Shown one piece after another: positions 9,033 to 17,775 of a stretch of DNA of 36,425 nucleotides. Where the stretch lies: contig JAHRFU010000124.1 of NCBI GenBank assembly GCA_019084485.1, forward strand, positions 92,706-129,130, written 5' to 3'. Source of the DNA: Desulforudis sp. (GTDB taxonomy: Bacteria; Bacillota; Desulfotomaculia; Desulfotomaculales; Desulforudaceae). Position 1 is the stretch's first letter. Each line of letters opens with the position of its first letter. Position numbers and translations under genes: made by a program. The notes below the pieces were generated by a model. It ran no database searches. It was not told the DNA's origin and saw only the letters and a program-made list of their open reading frames with translations.

Positions 9033-10904
9033 CTACAGTCTGATGATGGGCTTCTTGAAGACTTCCCAGTTGCCGGTCGCGGCGTCGTACTTACAGTTTA
9101 CGAACACTTCCCAGTTGTCATCAATGGCGGGAGTGTCGCAACGGAAGTAGTAGCCGGGCCAACGGGTCTCTTCCCGGAACAGGACGCTGACCAGGTGAGC
9201 TTCGGCCTGGTAGGTACGGTGATAGTTCTCCCAAACTCTCATGAGTTCGTGGAGGTCTCTCGCCGCCAGCTTGTCGGAGTCTTCCTTCAGAAGCTGGAGG
9301 TACTCCATGCCTTTCTCCAGGAGGGACTTACTGGTCAAGAAGTTGGAGGTGTAACCACCAGCGTACTCGTCCATAAGCTTCTGGAGACGGAACATGTACT
9401 GCCTCGGCAGGATGTAGTTCGGGTTGATTTCGGGAGTCGTGCCGTATCCGCTGAACTCTTCGAAACGAACCATCGGAGCCACGATCTTGGCCGAAAGGGC
9501 TTCGACTTCTGCGGCATCAATGTTCGGGAGTTCGGTGTTCTCAAGGGCGTACTTGCAAGCCGATTTACCGGCGATGCGGCCTTCCGCGTGGGAGCCGGAG
9601 GAGAACTTGTGCGAGGAGGCGCCAGAGGCGTCACCAGCGGCGAACAGACCCTTAACGGTGGTCATATTCGCATAGCCCCAGAAATAGTCGTCCGGAGCAA
9701 GGTCAGCAGCACCGGAAACCCAGGCGCCGGAGGCACCGGAGTGCGAGCCGATGAAGTAAGGCTCAGCAGCAGCGATCTCGGAGGCCTTCTTCTCGGGTTC
9801 GATGTCGCAGGCGGCCCACAGGAGAGCCTGAGCGATCGTCATATCGAGGAAGTCTTCCCAAGCTTCTGCTTCCAGATGCTTCATCTTCTTCTTGAAGGCC
9901 TTCTCGTCGCCTTCGTACTTCTTCGCGAGGTTCTGGATGGCTTCCGCGGTCTGCATGTAGATCGGGCCCTTACCAGCGGAGATGTCCATCATACCGAGCC
10001 AGTTACGCAGGTTGGCAGGGATCGGCTTCACAGCGCCGAAGCGGCCCCACTTCGCCAGTTCGTCTCTGTTGGTGACCATGTATACTTCGCCAGCAGCGTT
10101 AGTCGCAGTGGACTTGAAGAGCAGGAACCAGGCGCCGACCGGGCCGTAAGCATCCTTAAAGCGGACCGGGATGAAGCGGACTTCCTGACAGGTCATTTCC
10201 GCGCCAGCCTTAATGGTAAAGTAAGCGCTGGAACCAGTGGAGAACGGCGGGTACCAGGAACGGCCGAGGCCTTCACCGTTGGAACGGGGACGGAACACGC
10301 CGACGGTACCACCCATCGCGCAGAGGACAGCCTTCGCGCGGAACACATAGATCTTGTTTTCACGGGTGCTGAAGCCGATCGCGCCAGCAATTCTGTCGCC
10401 ATCCATCAGCGGGTCTACGATGAATACACGCTCATAGATGTTGTCTTTGCCGAGGGCGTTCTTTGCGGCTTCTGCGACGATGATCTTGTAAGATTCACCG
10501 TTGATCATGAGCTGCCAGCGGCCGCTCTCACGGAGATATACGCCATCTTCTGATTTCCAGATCGGTAGGCCCCACTTCTCAAATAGGTGCACGCTGGAGT
10601 CAACGTGACGGGCAATGTCGTATACAAGGTCGTCACGGGCGATACCCATAAGGTCGTTGCGGACGTACTCGATGTAGTTCTCGCAGGTGTTCTGGCCTTC
10701 GGCCAGACCGAGGTACAGGTTGATTGCGGAGAGACCCATCGCCACGGCGCCGGAACGATCCATAGCAGCCTTGTCAACGAGAGTTACCTTAAGTCCATGT
10801 TTCTTGGCCCAGTGTGCGGCTTCAACAGCTGCGCCGCAGTTGGCCATACCACCACCGATAAGTAGCACATCAGTAGTGACTTCTACAGTTTCAAAATTCG
10901 GCAT
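9033..10904 (-). CDS. aprA: Adenylylsulfate reductase alpha subunit
   Basis: MPNFETVEVTTDVLLIGGGMANCGAAVEAAHWAKKHGLKVTLVDKAAMDRSGAVAMGLSAIN; RFIPVRFKDAYGPVGAWFLLFKS; GSHSGASGAW. Confidence 0.96.
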   Translation of the reverse strand: MPNFETVEVTTDVLLIGGGMANCGAAVEAAHWAKKHGLKVTLVDKAAMDRSGAVAMGLSAINLYLGLAEGQNTCENYIEYVRNDLMGIARDDLVYDIARHVDSSVHLFEKWGLPIWKSEDGVYLRESGRWQLMINGESYKIIVAEAAKNALGKDNIYERVFIVDPLMDGDRIAGAIGFSTRENKIYVFRAKAVLCAMGGTVGVFRPRSNGEGLGRSWYPPFSTGSSAYFTIKAGAEMTCQEVRFIPVRFKDAYGPVGAWFLLFKSTATNAAGEVYMVTNRDELAKWGRFGAVKPIPANLRNWLGMMDISAGKGPIYMQTAEAIQNLAKKYEGDEKAFKKKMKHLEAEAWEDFLDMTIAQALLWAACDIEPEKKASEIAAAEPYFIGSHSGASGAWVSGAADLAPDDYFWGYANMTTVKGLFAAGDASGASSHKFSSGSHAEGRIAGKSACKYALENTELPNIDAAEVEALSAKIVAPMVRFEEFSGYGTTPEINPNYILPRQYMFRLQKLMDEYAGGYTSNFLTSKSLLEKGMEYLQLLKEDSDKLAARDLHELMRVWENYHRTYQAEAHLVSVLFREETRWPGYYFRCDTPAIDDNWEVFVNCKYDAATGNWEVFKKPIIRL

Positions 10905-10925
10905 TACCTTAACCTCCTTCGTTAG

Positions 10926-11381
10926 TTATTTAAGTTTCGGGATATCCGCACCAGTGTTCAAGAAGTCGTGCGAAGCGGGCTCGGTGAACAGGTAGGTCGG
11001 GTTGTTGATGTCGTCTACACCTGCGCCAAATCCGCCGTCCGGAGCAGCCGAACCTTCGTCGTTGGTGCGGATGGGGAACTTAAAGCGCTTCAAGACGCCG
11101 TTTCTGAACTTGATGGTCCACATGATGTCCTGGGAGCCACGGAGCGGGACACAGCTGGCGCCCATCGGAACGAAGTCAGCATAGCCTCTAAGGTCAATGG
11201 CCTGCTGCGGGCAAATCTTGGCGCAACATAGGCATTCCCAGCAAGCATCGTATTCCTGGTTATAAGCCTTCATTGCTTCTTTGTCGAGCTTCATCAGATC
11301 GTTTGGACAGATGTACATGCAAGCGGTTTTATCCTGCCCCTTGCAGCCGTCGCACTTTTCCGCGATTACAAATGCCGGCAT
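10926..11381 (-). CDS. aprB: Adenylylsulfate reductase beta subunit
   Basis: MPAFVIAEKCDGCKGQDKTACMYICPNDLM ... CWECLCCAKICPQQAIDLRGYADFVPMG. Confidence 0.96.
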   Translation of the reverse strand: MPAFVIAEKCDGCKGQDKTACMYICPNDLMKLDKEAMKAYNQEYDACWECLCCAKICPQQAIDLRGYADFVPMGASCVPLRGSQDIMWTIKFRNGVLKRFKFPIRTNDEGSAAPDGGFGAGVDDINNPTYLFTEPASHDFLNTGADIPKLK

Positions 11382-11455
11382 TTAGTTAAACCTCCTAATT
11401 TAAGTTTTGTAGCTTGGGAACCACAAAAGAGTCTTCAGCAAAGATCCTCCTGGCA

Positions 11456-11816
11456 TCACTCTGAGCCTGCTTCTACCACTCCCTTTCCACAGATTGATCG
11501 TTGAGTGTCCGTGGACAAGCTCCCCTCCAGTACGACCTCCAGCCGGATCCTCTGATTGAGATCGATATAACAGATACTAAAGGAGGCCCAGACCCTGGGG
11601 GTAGTTCCACTTGACTGGAATAACCACACGGAGCTGTACACAATTGCCCTTCGGCTCCGCAAGATTAACCTGAGAATCACCACTCCTGTCCCGGATGCTG
11701 CTGCAAATCAGTTCAGGTGCGACATCCTCGGGCAAGATTGGGCGTATTCCAAGTTGGAAAACTGTTTCGACGCCGATGTATGCTTTTCCTGCAAAGAATT
11801 CTAAAAAACCAATCAT
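11456..11816 (-). pseudogene. Possible frameshifted small-protein remnant (ORFs 11577..11816 and 11456..11683)
   Basis: Two overlapping minus-strand ORFs could be joined by one indel in the CCCCC run of CTACCCCCAGGG near 11595-11600. Confidence 0.25.
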
Positions 11817-12270
11817 TTCCTGGATAATTCCTTGTCAGGGTTCAGTTACCTACGGCTTTCAGATCAGAATATTGTGAAGTTCTGCACATATCGCGTTATA
11901 CGTAATAAGCCTTTCGGCCGCATGTACGATAGAGTTCAGGAGGTATTCAGCCCTACCTTGGGAATTTGAACGTAAATCGATAGCGGGTTAATTAGCTAGA
12001 CTATAACATAAGTTTCCGGGAGTGACAAGCCTTTAAGGGATAAAGCCGCGGGCACTCTCCCCGCTCCCGGACCGCCTAGCGATTCCCCAAACAATCTCAT
12101 TCTATGTATGTAAACGAGGGGCTGCAACAACCGTTATCATCCGAGCCTGAACCACTATTGCAAAATTAATCACATATTCTGTACTGCAAATTCTTTCCCG
12201 TGATATAATACTACTGTTCAATAAGCAAATTTTTGGCAACCATTTTTACCGTGAACAGGAGGTATGATCA

Positions 12271-12609
12271 TTGTCTCAGGAAGTAATGACCAAGGCTGCT
12301 GAGTTAGGCCGCGCCATCAGCGAATCACCCGAGTCGCAACTCGTAAGAGAACGTCAAGGCAAAATGTTTGATAACACCGAGGCTTTGGAAATGCTCAAAA
12401 CCTTTCAGGTAATGCAAAACCAGTGCCGGATCAAGCAGGAGAAGGGTGAGGAAGTCACCCAGGACGAGGCCAAGGCTTTGGAAGCGATGGAGCTGAAGAT
12501 GCAGGAACACCGTCTCATCCGTGAGTTCTTTGAAGCTCAGAACGCGCTGCAGGAAATGCTGAAGAAGGCGATGCAGATCGTGGTTCGCTACGACAAGGAA
12601 ACGCAGTAG
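12271..12609 (+). CDS. YlbF/YmcA family protein
   Basis: Helical 112-aa protein SQEVMTKAAELGRAISESPESQLVRERQGKMF...; RBS AGGAGG, TTG start. Confidence 0.75.
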   Translation: MSQEVMTKAAELGRAISESPESQLVRERQGKMFDNTEALEMLKTFQVMQNQCRIKQEKGEEVTQDEAKALEAMELKMQEHRLIREFFEAQNALQEMLKKAMQIVVRYDKETQ

Positions 12610-12645
12610 TCAGGCGTCAGGAGACGGGGGTCGGGGGTCGGAACA
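12606..12645. repeat. Heptameric repeat locus E
   Basis: agtagtcaggcgtcaggagacgggggtcgggggtcgga; reverse complement reads TCCGACCCCCGACCCCCGTCTCCTGACGCCTGACTACT. Confidence 0.6.
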
Positions 12646-12652
12646 TGAAGAA

Positions 12653-12677
12653 GGGATTGGCTATAATAGCCAATCCC
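12653..12677. terminator. Hairpin between convergent genes (likely terminator)
   Basis: GGGATTGGCTAT A ATAGCCAATCCC, 12-bp perfect stem; only a weak T tract. Confidence 0.6.
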
Positions 12678-12700
12678 TGAACATTTCCAAATTACACCCT

Positions 12701-13042
12701 CTATTCTTCTTCGTCCTCGTCCCCGGCCAACGTCTTCATTACGAAACGCTCCACGTTCCCGTGACAGTCGATCAGCGTCCAGGTCACACTGTGTGTCCCA
12801 ACCAGCGGGATTAACTTCCCGGGAAAGAACGCGCTTTGGTACTGTAACCGGGTCTGGATCGCCTGTCGCGGACAGGACTTCGTGCAGTTCATGCAGTCCC
12901 AGCAGTCCCCTACATTGCGGCACACGGCCTTATTTACGGACTGGTCGAGCATCATCAGGTCACCGGGACAAACCTGTTCGCACAAGGGTTCTGGCTCACC
13001 CTGACACCCGTCACATTTCTCCGGAATGACCATAGGCGGCAT
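12701..13042 (-). CDS. AprB-like 2x[4Fe-4S] ferredoxin (divergent paralog)
   Basis: MPPMVIPEKCDGCQGEPEPLCEQVCPGDLMMLDQ ... CWDCMNCTKSCPRQAI ... GTHSVTWTL; same architecture as aprB but shorter C-terminus. Confidence 0.85.
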   Translation of the reverse strand: MPPMVIPEKCDGCQGEPEPLCEQVCPGDLMMLDQSVNKAVCRNVGDCWDCMNCTKSCPRQAIQTRLQYQSAFFPGKLIPLVGTHSVTWTLIDCHGNVERFVMKTLAGDEDEEE

Positions 13043-13083
13043 TGAATCGTCCCCCCCCCTTTGTTCATGACCGCTGCGCCCTC

Positions 13084-13150
13084 TTTTGAGGGTTGATAAA
13101 CTTCGCCTAGCAAAAAGGAAGTCGGATGCCGGAAGTCAGACTTGATGAAA
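13084..13150. repeat. Degenerate heptameric repeat locus F
   Basis: gaagtcggatgccggaagtcagact. Confidence 0.4.
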
Positions 13151-13247
13151 TCAACCGGGCTTCGCCTTCCTCGCTATGCTCGTTTCTGAACCCCCGACGA
13201 GGGCACAGCGGTCTATGTACACTTATACGCACTCTGTACTCTGTCGA

Positions 13248-15023
13248 TCAGATTGATTCCTTGTTCCGGTCGCCCGGCACGATCTGCACATACGGTTCCT
13301 TCTCGAAGTGGAACTCATCCGTTTCGGGATCCCAGACCGAGGTGATGAAACAGTCGAAGTTCTCGTTGTCCACGTTCGGATAATCTGTCCGGTTCACGTA
13401 ACCGGGGTAACGGGTCTCCTTACGGTAGTCGATATGCTCAATAACCAAATGGCAGACGTCCAGGCGGTTAATTACATCCCAGGCGAGCTGCAGGTCGTGA
13501 AGATCCTTGGTCACCAGGTATTTCAGCTGGTCGTGGCGCATCCGGTTGATCAACTTGCGCGCCAGGGTCAGGTACGATTCGCTGACGTGGAACCAGTGGG
13601 AACGACCCCCGCAATACTCCTCCATGATATACTGCATCCGCCATTCCATCTCTTCCGGGGTGACTCCCTCGATCGGTTTCCCGTTGGTGTAGAAAGTGCA
13701 CTTCTGGTACCGGTCGAGCGGTTCGAAGGTGTGCGCTTCCAGACGATCCAGGTCGTCCGGATTGATCTCCAGATACTGTGGATCGACCCGTTCGATGTAA
13801 TAAAGCATAGACCGTGCCGCCAGGCGTCCGCAGGCCCACGTTCCGGAAATGAAGCGTGAAGGCGCGGCACCCAAAGCATCCCCTGAGACAAAGAGCCGTT
13901 CAAGGGTAGTCATCCGGGAAGTGCCGATCGTCCAGGCCCCGGATAATCCGGCGTGGGAACCGACCAGTGACGGATCGGCGGCGTCGATTTCGATCGGATC
14001 CATTGAGGGGTTAATGTCATTGCAGCCCCAGTACAAAACCAGGGCCGGGGACATGTCGAGATACTGCCCCTTTAGACCGGCTACGCGCTCCGGATCGCCC
14101 CGCCTCGTATCCATCATTATGGGACCGCGGTGATTGAGGGTTTCCTGGCATAAGGCCCAGGCCCGGGTCGGTGTAGGCGCGGTGTGACCGCCCAATTTCA
14201 CATATTCCGGCCGCTCATGCATGAACGCCTCGCCCAGGGCGTTAATCATCGGTGCCCCCATACCGATGGCCAGAGTCCCGGTCGGACTGTAAGTATCCTT
14301 GGTGCGAACGGGAACCAGACGGTGGTCAAAGCCGACCATTTTTACCCCGACCCGTTTACACATCGCATAGGCTCCGCCGGCATTAAACGGGAAGTACCAG
14401 ATGCGGTGATGCGCATCGTCGTGCCCGCGCGGTCTCCAGAGGCCGGCACATCCGCCTGCGGCCAGCAAAACGGCTTTGCCCCTAGCAATGTAGAACTTAC
14501 CGTCACGGACGCCGAAGCCCACACAGCCGGCCACCTTACCGTCAATATTCATAAGCTCGGTTACGTACACCCGGTTGTAAATCTCGGCTCCGGCCTGAAT
14601 CGCCATGCTTGCGGTTATCGGCTTCAATAGAGAGCCGTTGATTTCGACATTCCACTTGCCGCGGTTAAGGTAGCGGCCGTTCGGTTTCTTCTTGATGGGG
14701 AGGCCTTCGGCTTCCAAAAGAGCCACCGTTTCGTTGACCACTTCCGCCACGCTCAAGATGATGTCCTCACGAATCGGTGCTCCGCACATGTCGTACCTGG
14801 TGTAAGACACGTAATCCTCAGGCGTACCTTGGTTAATGTACATGTTAAGTGCGTTCATGCCGGCGGACAGGCAACCGCTGTTGCGGATGAAGGCCTTTTC
14901 AAGGATGACGATTTTCAGATCTTCGCCGCCTCGCTGTCTTGCCTCCCAGGCTGCCAGGCAGCCCGCCGTGCCGCCTCCGATGATTAGCAAGTCGGCATCA
15001 ATGTATACCCTTTCCCTGACCAC
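13248..15023 (-). CDS. AprA-like / fumarate-reductase-superfamily flavoprotein (divergent AprA paralog)
   Basis: MVRERVYIDADLLIIGGGTAGCLAAWEARQRGGEDLKIVILEKAFIRNSGCLSAGMNALNMYI; VGSHAGLSGAW; RETRYPGYVNRTDYPNVDNENFDCFI parallels RWPGYYFRCDTPAIDDNWEVFV in AprA. Confidence 0.88.
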   Translation of the reverse strand: MVRERVYIDADLLIIGGGTAGCLAAWEARQRGGEDLKIVILEKAFIRNSGCLSAGMNALNMYINQGTPEDYVSYTRYDMCGAPIREDIILSVAEVVNETVALLEAEGLPIKKKPNGRYLNRGKWNVEINGSLLKPITASMAIQAGAEIYNRVYVTELMNIDGKVAGCVGFGVRDGKFYIARGKAVLLAAGGCAGLWRPRGHDDAHHRIWYFPFNAGGAYAMCKRVGVKMVGFDHRLVPVRTKDTYSPTGTLAIGMGAPMINALGEAFMHERPEYVKLGGHTAPTPTRAWALCQETLNHRGPIMMDTRRGDPERVAGLKGQYLDMSPALVLYWGCNDINPSMDPIEIDAADPSLVGSHAGLSGAWTIGTSRMTTLERLFVSGDALGAAPSRFISGTWACGRLAARSMLYYIERVDPQYLEINPDDLDRLEAHTFEPLDRYQKCTFYTNGKPIEGVTPEEMEWRMQYIMEEYCGGRSHWFHVSESYLTLARKLINRMRHDQLKYLVTKDLHDLQLAWDVINRLDVCHLVIEHIDYRKETRYPGYVNRTDYPNVDNENFDCFITSVWDPETDEFHFEKEPYVQIVPGDRNKESI

Positions 15024-15144
15024 GCTGCTCCCCCCCCCGTCGCATATTTACAAAGCCGGATCAGGCTTGACCCCAGGAACACCGAATTTCGTCGTGTCTT
15101 CTGTTAATAGAGAATTCAACAAGGATCCTTTGATTCCTGCAAAA

Positions 15145-15240
15145 TGAGAGGTGGGAAGTGAGAAGTTGGAGGTGTGAAATGGAACGGGGATAGCGATCTG
15201 AGATGTGGAATGTGAGAAGTTGGTGAGAAGGGTGTTGAAA
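15145..15240. repeat. Degenerate heptameric repeat locus G
   Basis: gagaggtgggaagtgagaagttggaggtgtgaaatgg...gagatgtggaatgtgagaagttggtgagaagg. Confidence 0.5.
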
Positions 15241-15265
15241 ACAAAACTTGCTGCTTCTTGGCTGC

Positions 15266-16015
15266 CTACCCGCGGGGAAGGCGTGTTTTCATCATCCACA
15301 GAACCAGCAGGGAGACAAGAACCACGGCCAGGCTGAAGGCTTGACCGGTAGTAAGACCGGCCAGTCCGGTTTCGGGAGAAACACGCCAGAAGTCGATTAC
15401 AAAACGGTAGGCACCGTACAGGACGAGGTACAGCATCATCAGGTAGCCGTCAAAGGGTTTACGCTTCCGGCTCAACCAGAGCACCACAAAGATTAAGATC
15501 CCGAAGCCGGCTGAGTAAAGTTGCGTGGGATGACGCAGGACGTGGTCAAAGGGAACGCTGACACCCCACCAGCCGGTGGTGACCTGACCGTGGCAGCAGC
15601 CGTTTAGGAAACAGCCGATCCGCCCAAAGGGGTATCCGGCGGCCACCCCCAAAGCGAGGAGATCACCGAGGTGGGTCAACCGGATCCGCTTACGCTTGGC
15701 GTACCAGGCCGCCACGACCAGGCACAGCGCCAAGGCGCCAAAAAAGGAGAGCCCACCCTCCCAGACATGAAAAACAGCCAGCGGGGCAGCCACAAAGTCG
15801 GCCCAGGTCCACTCCAGTAATATGTAGGCCAGACGGCTCCCAACCACTCCGGCGACAGACATATAGAGCGCCAGATCCAGGATCGTGTCGACATCGTAGC
15901 CCAGCCTTTTCCCTTCACGGAGCACCACCGCCGTCCCAGCGATAATGCCCATGGCGGCCATAAAGCCGTAAGCCGTTACCGGGAAAGGGCCGACATAAAA
16001 CAGTATCGGATGCAA
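15266..16015 (-). CDS. lgt: Prolipoprotein diacylglyceryl transferase (Lgt family)
   Basis: MHPILFYVGPFPVTAYGFMAAMGIIAG ... WEGGLSFFGAL ... PFGRIGCFLNGCCHG. Confidence 0.9.
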   Translation of the reverse strand: MHPILFYVGPFPVTAYGFMAAMGIIAGTAVVLREGKRLGYDVDTILDLALYMSVAGVVGSRLAYILLEWTWADFVAAPLAVFHVWEGGLSFFGALALCLVVAAWYAKRKRIRLTHLGDLLALGVAAGYPFGRIGCFLNGCCHGQVTTGWWGVSVPFDHVLRHPTQLYSAGFGILIFVVLWLSRKRKPFDGYLMMLYLVLYGAYRFVIDFWRVSPETGLAGLTTGQAFSLAVVLVSLLVLWMMKTRLPRG

Positions 16016-16018
16016 GTT

Positions 16019-16522
16019 CTAGCTTTCCACCTTAACCGGTTGCGCGCACTCGCCGGTACGCCCGGTGAGGATTTCCAGACCGTGGGGCAGGATCGGCAGG
16101 ATCACTTCCAGGCACTCCCTGGCCCCCTTGGGACTGCCCGGCAGGTTTACGATCAGGGTCCGCTTGCGGATGCCAGCCACCGCTCGGCTCAGGAAGGCCC
16201 TTGAGGTAATCTTGCTGCTCTCCAGCCGCATGGCCTCGGCCAGTCCCGGCACCTGGCGTTCCATGACTGCCAATGTCGCCTCCGGGGTGTTGTCCCGGGC
16301 GGCAAAGCCGGTACCGCCGGTAGTCAAAATCAGTTCGACCTGCTGGTCGCACAGACCGACCAGGGTCTCGATAATCACTTCAATGTCGTCCGGAACCAAC
16401 TCCGTAGCCGCGACCTCCCAGCCCTGCTCGCGCACCACCTTGGTCAGAACCGCTCCGGCCGCATCTTCCCTTTCGCCCCGTGACCCCTTATCACTGACGG
16501 TGACGATCGCTACCTTAAACAT
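16019..16522 (-). CDS. Molybdenum cofactor biosynthesis MogA/MoaB family
   Basis: [22 protein letters not shown] ... [20 protein letters not shown]. Confidence 0.92.
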   Translation of the reverse strand: MFKVAIVTVSDKGSRGEREDAAGAVLTKVVREQGWEVAATELVPDDIEVIIETLVGLCDQQVELILTTGGTGFAARDNTPEATLAVMERQVPGLAEAMRLESSKITSRAFLSRAVAGIRKRTLIVNLPGSPKGARECLEVILPILPHGLEILTGRTGECAQPVKVES

Positions 16523-16958
16523 CTTTCACGACCTCAATAGCGTCCCCGACTTTGATCGTACCGTCCTGGAGCACCTTTATGAAGATCCCCTCCCGGGGCA
16601 TGATACAGTCGCCGACCTCTTTGAATACGGCGCAGCCCACGTGACACTTCTTACCGATCTGGGACACTTCCCCGACGACTTCGCCTCCGATCGCCAGTTT
16701 GGTTCCGACCGGCAGCGTGTGCAGTTCCAGACCCTCGGTGGTCAGGTTTTCCGCGAAGTCACCGGGTCCCACTTTGAGGCCCTTGCCGCGCATCCGTTCG
16801 ATGCTTTCCATGGCCAGCAGGCTGACCTGCCTGTGCCAGGGACCGGCGTGCGCATCGCCAACCATTCCGTGTTCGGTTTGAAACACTGCTTCGCCTACAT
16901 TTTCCTTGCGAACACCTTTGGTCTCACTCGTGCAGACGGCTAGAACACGTCCTGCCAC
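16515..16958 (-). CDS. MOSC domain protein
   Basis: [43 protein letters not shown]...; location between moaC and mog. Confidence 0.9.
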   Translation of the reverse strand: MAGRVLAVCTSETKGVRKENVGEAVFQTEHGMVGDAHAGPWHRQVSLLAMESIERMRGKGLKVGPGDFAENLTTEGLELHTLPVGTKLAIGGEVVGEVSQIGKKCHVGCAVFKEVGDCIMPREGIFIKVLQDGTIKVGDAIEVVKDV

Positions 16959-17443
16959 TCGGCCCCCCCCTCTCTAGTAAAACGCCCGCTCCGGCCTCCG
17001 GACTTCTCCACCAGCCGGATGTCGCCGATCACCATTTCCTTGTCCACGGCTTTGCACATATCGTAGATGGTCAGGGCCGCCACGCTGACCGCGGGCAGCG
17101 CTTCCATCTCCACCCCGGTCTGACCGGCGGTTTTGACCCGGGCCTGGATTTCGAGCATCCCTGCCTCCGACCCGTCACGGAAATCAATATGGACTCCGGT
17201 GAGCATCAGTGGATGGCAGAGCGGAATCAGGCGCGACGTCTCTTTAGCGGCCATTATCCCCGCCGTCCGCGCCACGGCCAGCACCTCGCCCTTGGCCACC
17301 GTGCCGGAGTGGATCCGTTCCAGGGTTGACGGACGCATCCGCACCGTGCCCCTGGCTACCGCCTCTCGGACCGTGACCGCCTTTTCCGTAACCTCCACCA
17401 TTTTCACCCGGCCTTGGGCGTCCAGGTGCGTAAACTCCGCCAC
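16940..17443 (-). CDS. moaC: Cyclic pyranopterin monophosphate synthase
   Basis: [29 protein letters not shown] ... [13 protein letters not shown] ... [25 protein letters not shown]. Confidence 0.95.
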   Translation of the reverse strand: MAEFTHLDAQGRVKMVEVTEKAVTVREAVARGTVRMRPSTLERIHSGTVAKGEVLAVARTAGIMAAKETSRLIPLCHPLMLTGVHIDFRDGSEAGMLEIQARVKTAGQTGVEMEALPAVSVAALTIYDMCKAVDKEMVIGDIRLVEKSGGRSGRFTREGGAEWQDVF

Positions 17444-17550
17444 GATAATTCACCTCAGCAATTCCGACTTCGCGCTCGTCGCGTAAAATCCTGCCGTCTC
17501 TTATCGAATCGTGTACTTGACACTCTAATGACCAGCACCACCAATGATCA

Positions 17551-17758
17551 AAGTTGTTGTCTGGTGCACTGCGCTCTCCTGAGGGATTGCCTCCACAAAC
17601 ACGTACGTGACAGAGGACTCTGCTCGCTACGCTCCCTCAAACAGGCGGCCGACGCTGATCCACGGCTCCACTGCGCATTTTTGATCTATACCACCTATCG
17701 TTTGTTCCGGCAATACCCTCAGCGCGCACTGCACCTTCCAAGTGTTAGTACTTTCAAG
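17551..17758. mobile_element. MITE-like intergenic repeat, copy R1 (core with imperfect terminal inverted repeats 17563-17735)
   Basis: Left GGTGCACTGCGCTCTCCTGAGGGATTGCC; right end reverse complement GGTGCAGTGCGCGCTGAGGGTATTGCC; near-identical to 19735-20031; internal palindrome CACGTACGTG. Confidence 0.65.
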
Positions 17759-17775
17759 AGGGTCTCCATCCCGGT

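Noticed and set aside
9000-10553. 517-aa plus-strand ORF
   Set aside because: Fully antisense to aprA, no recognisable domain; explained by codon bias of the real gene.
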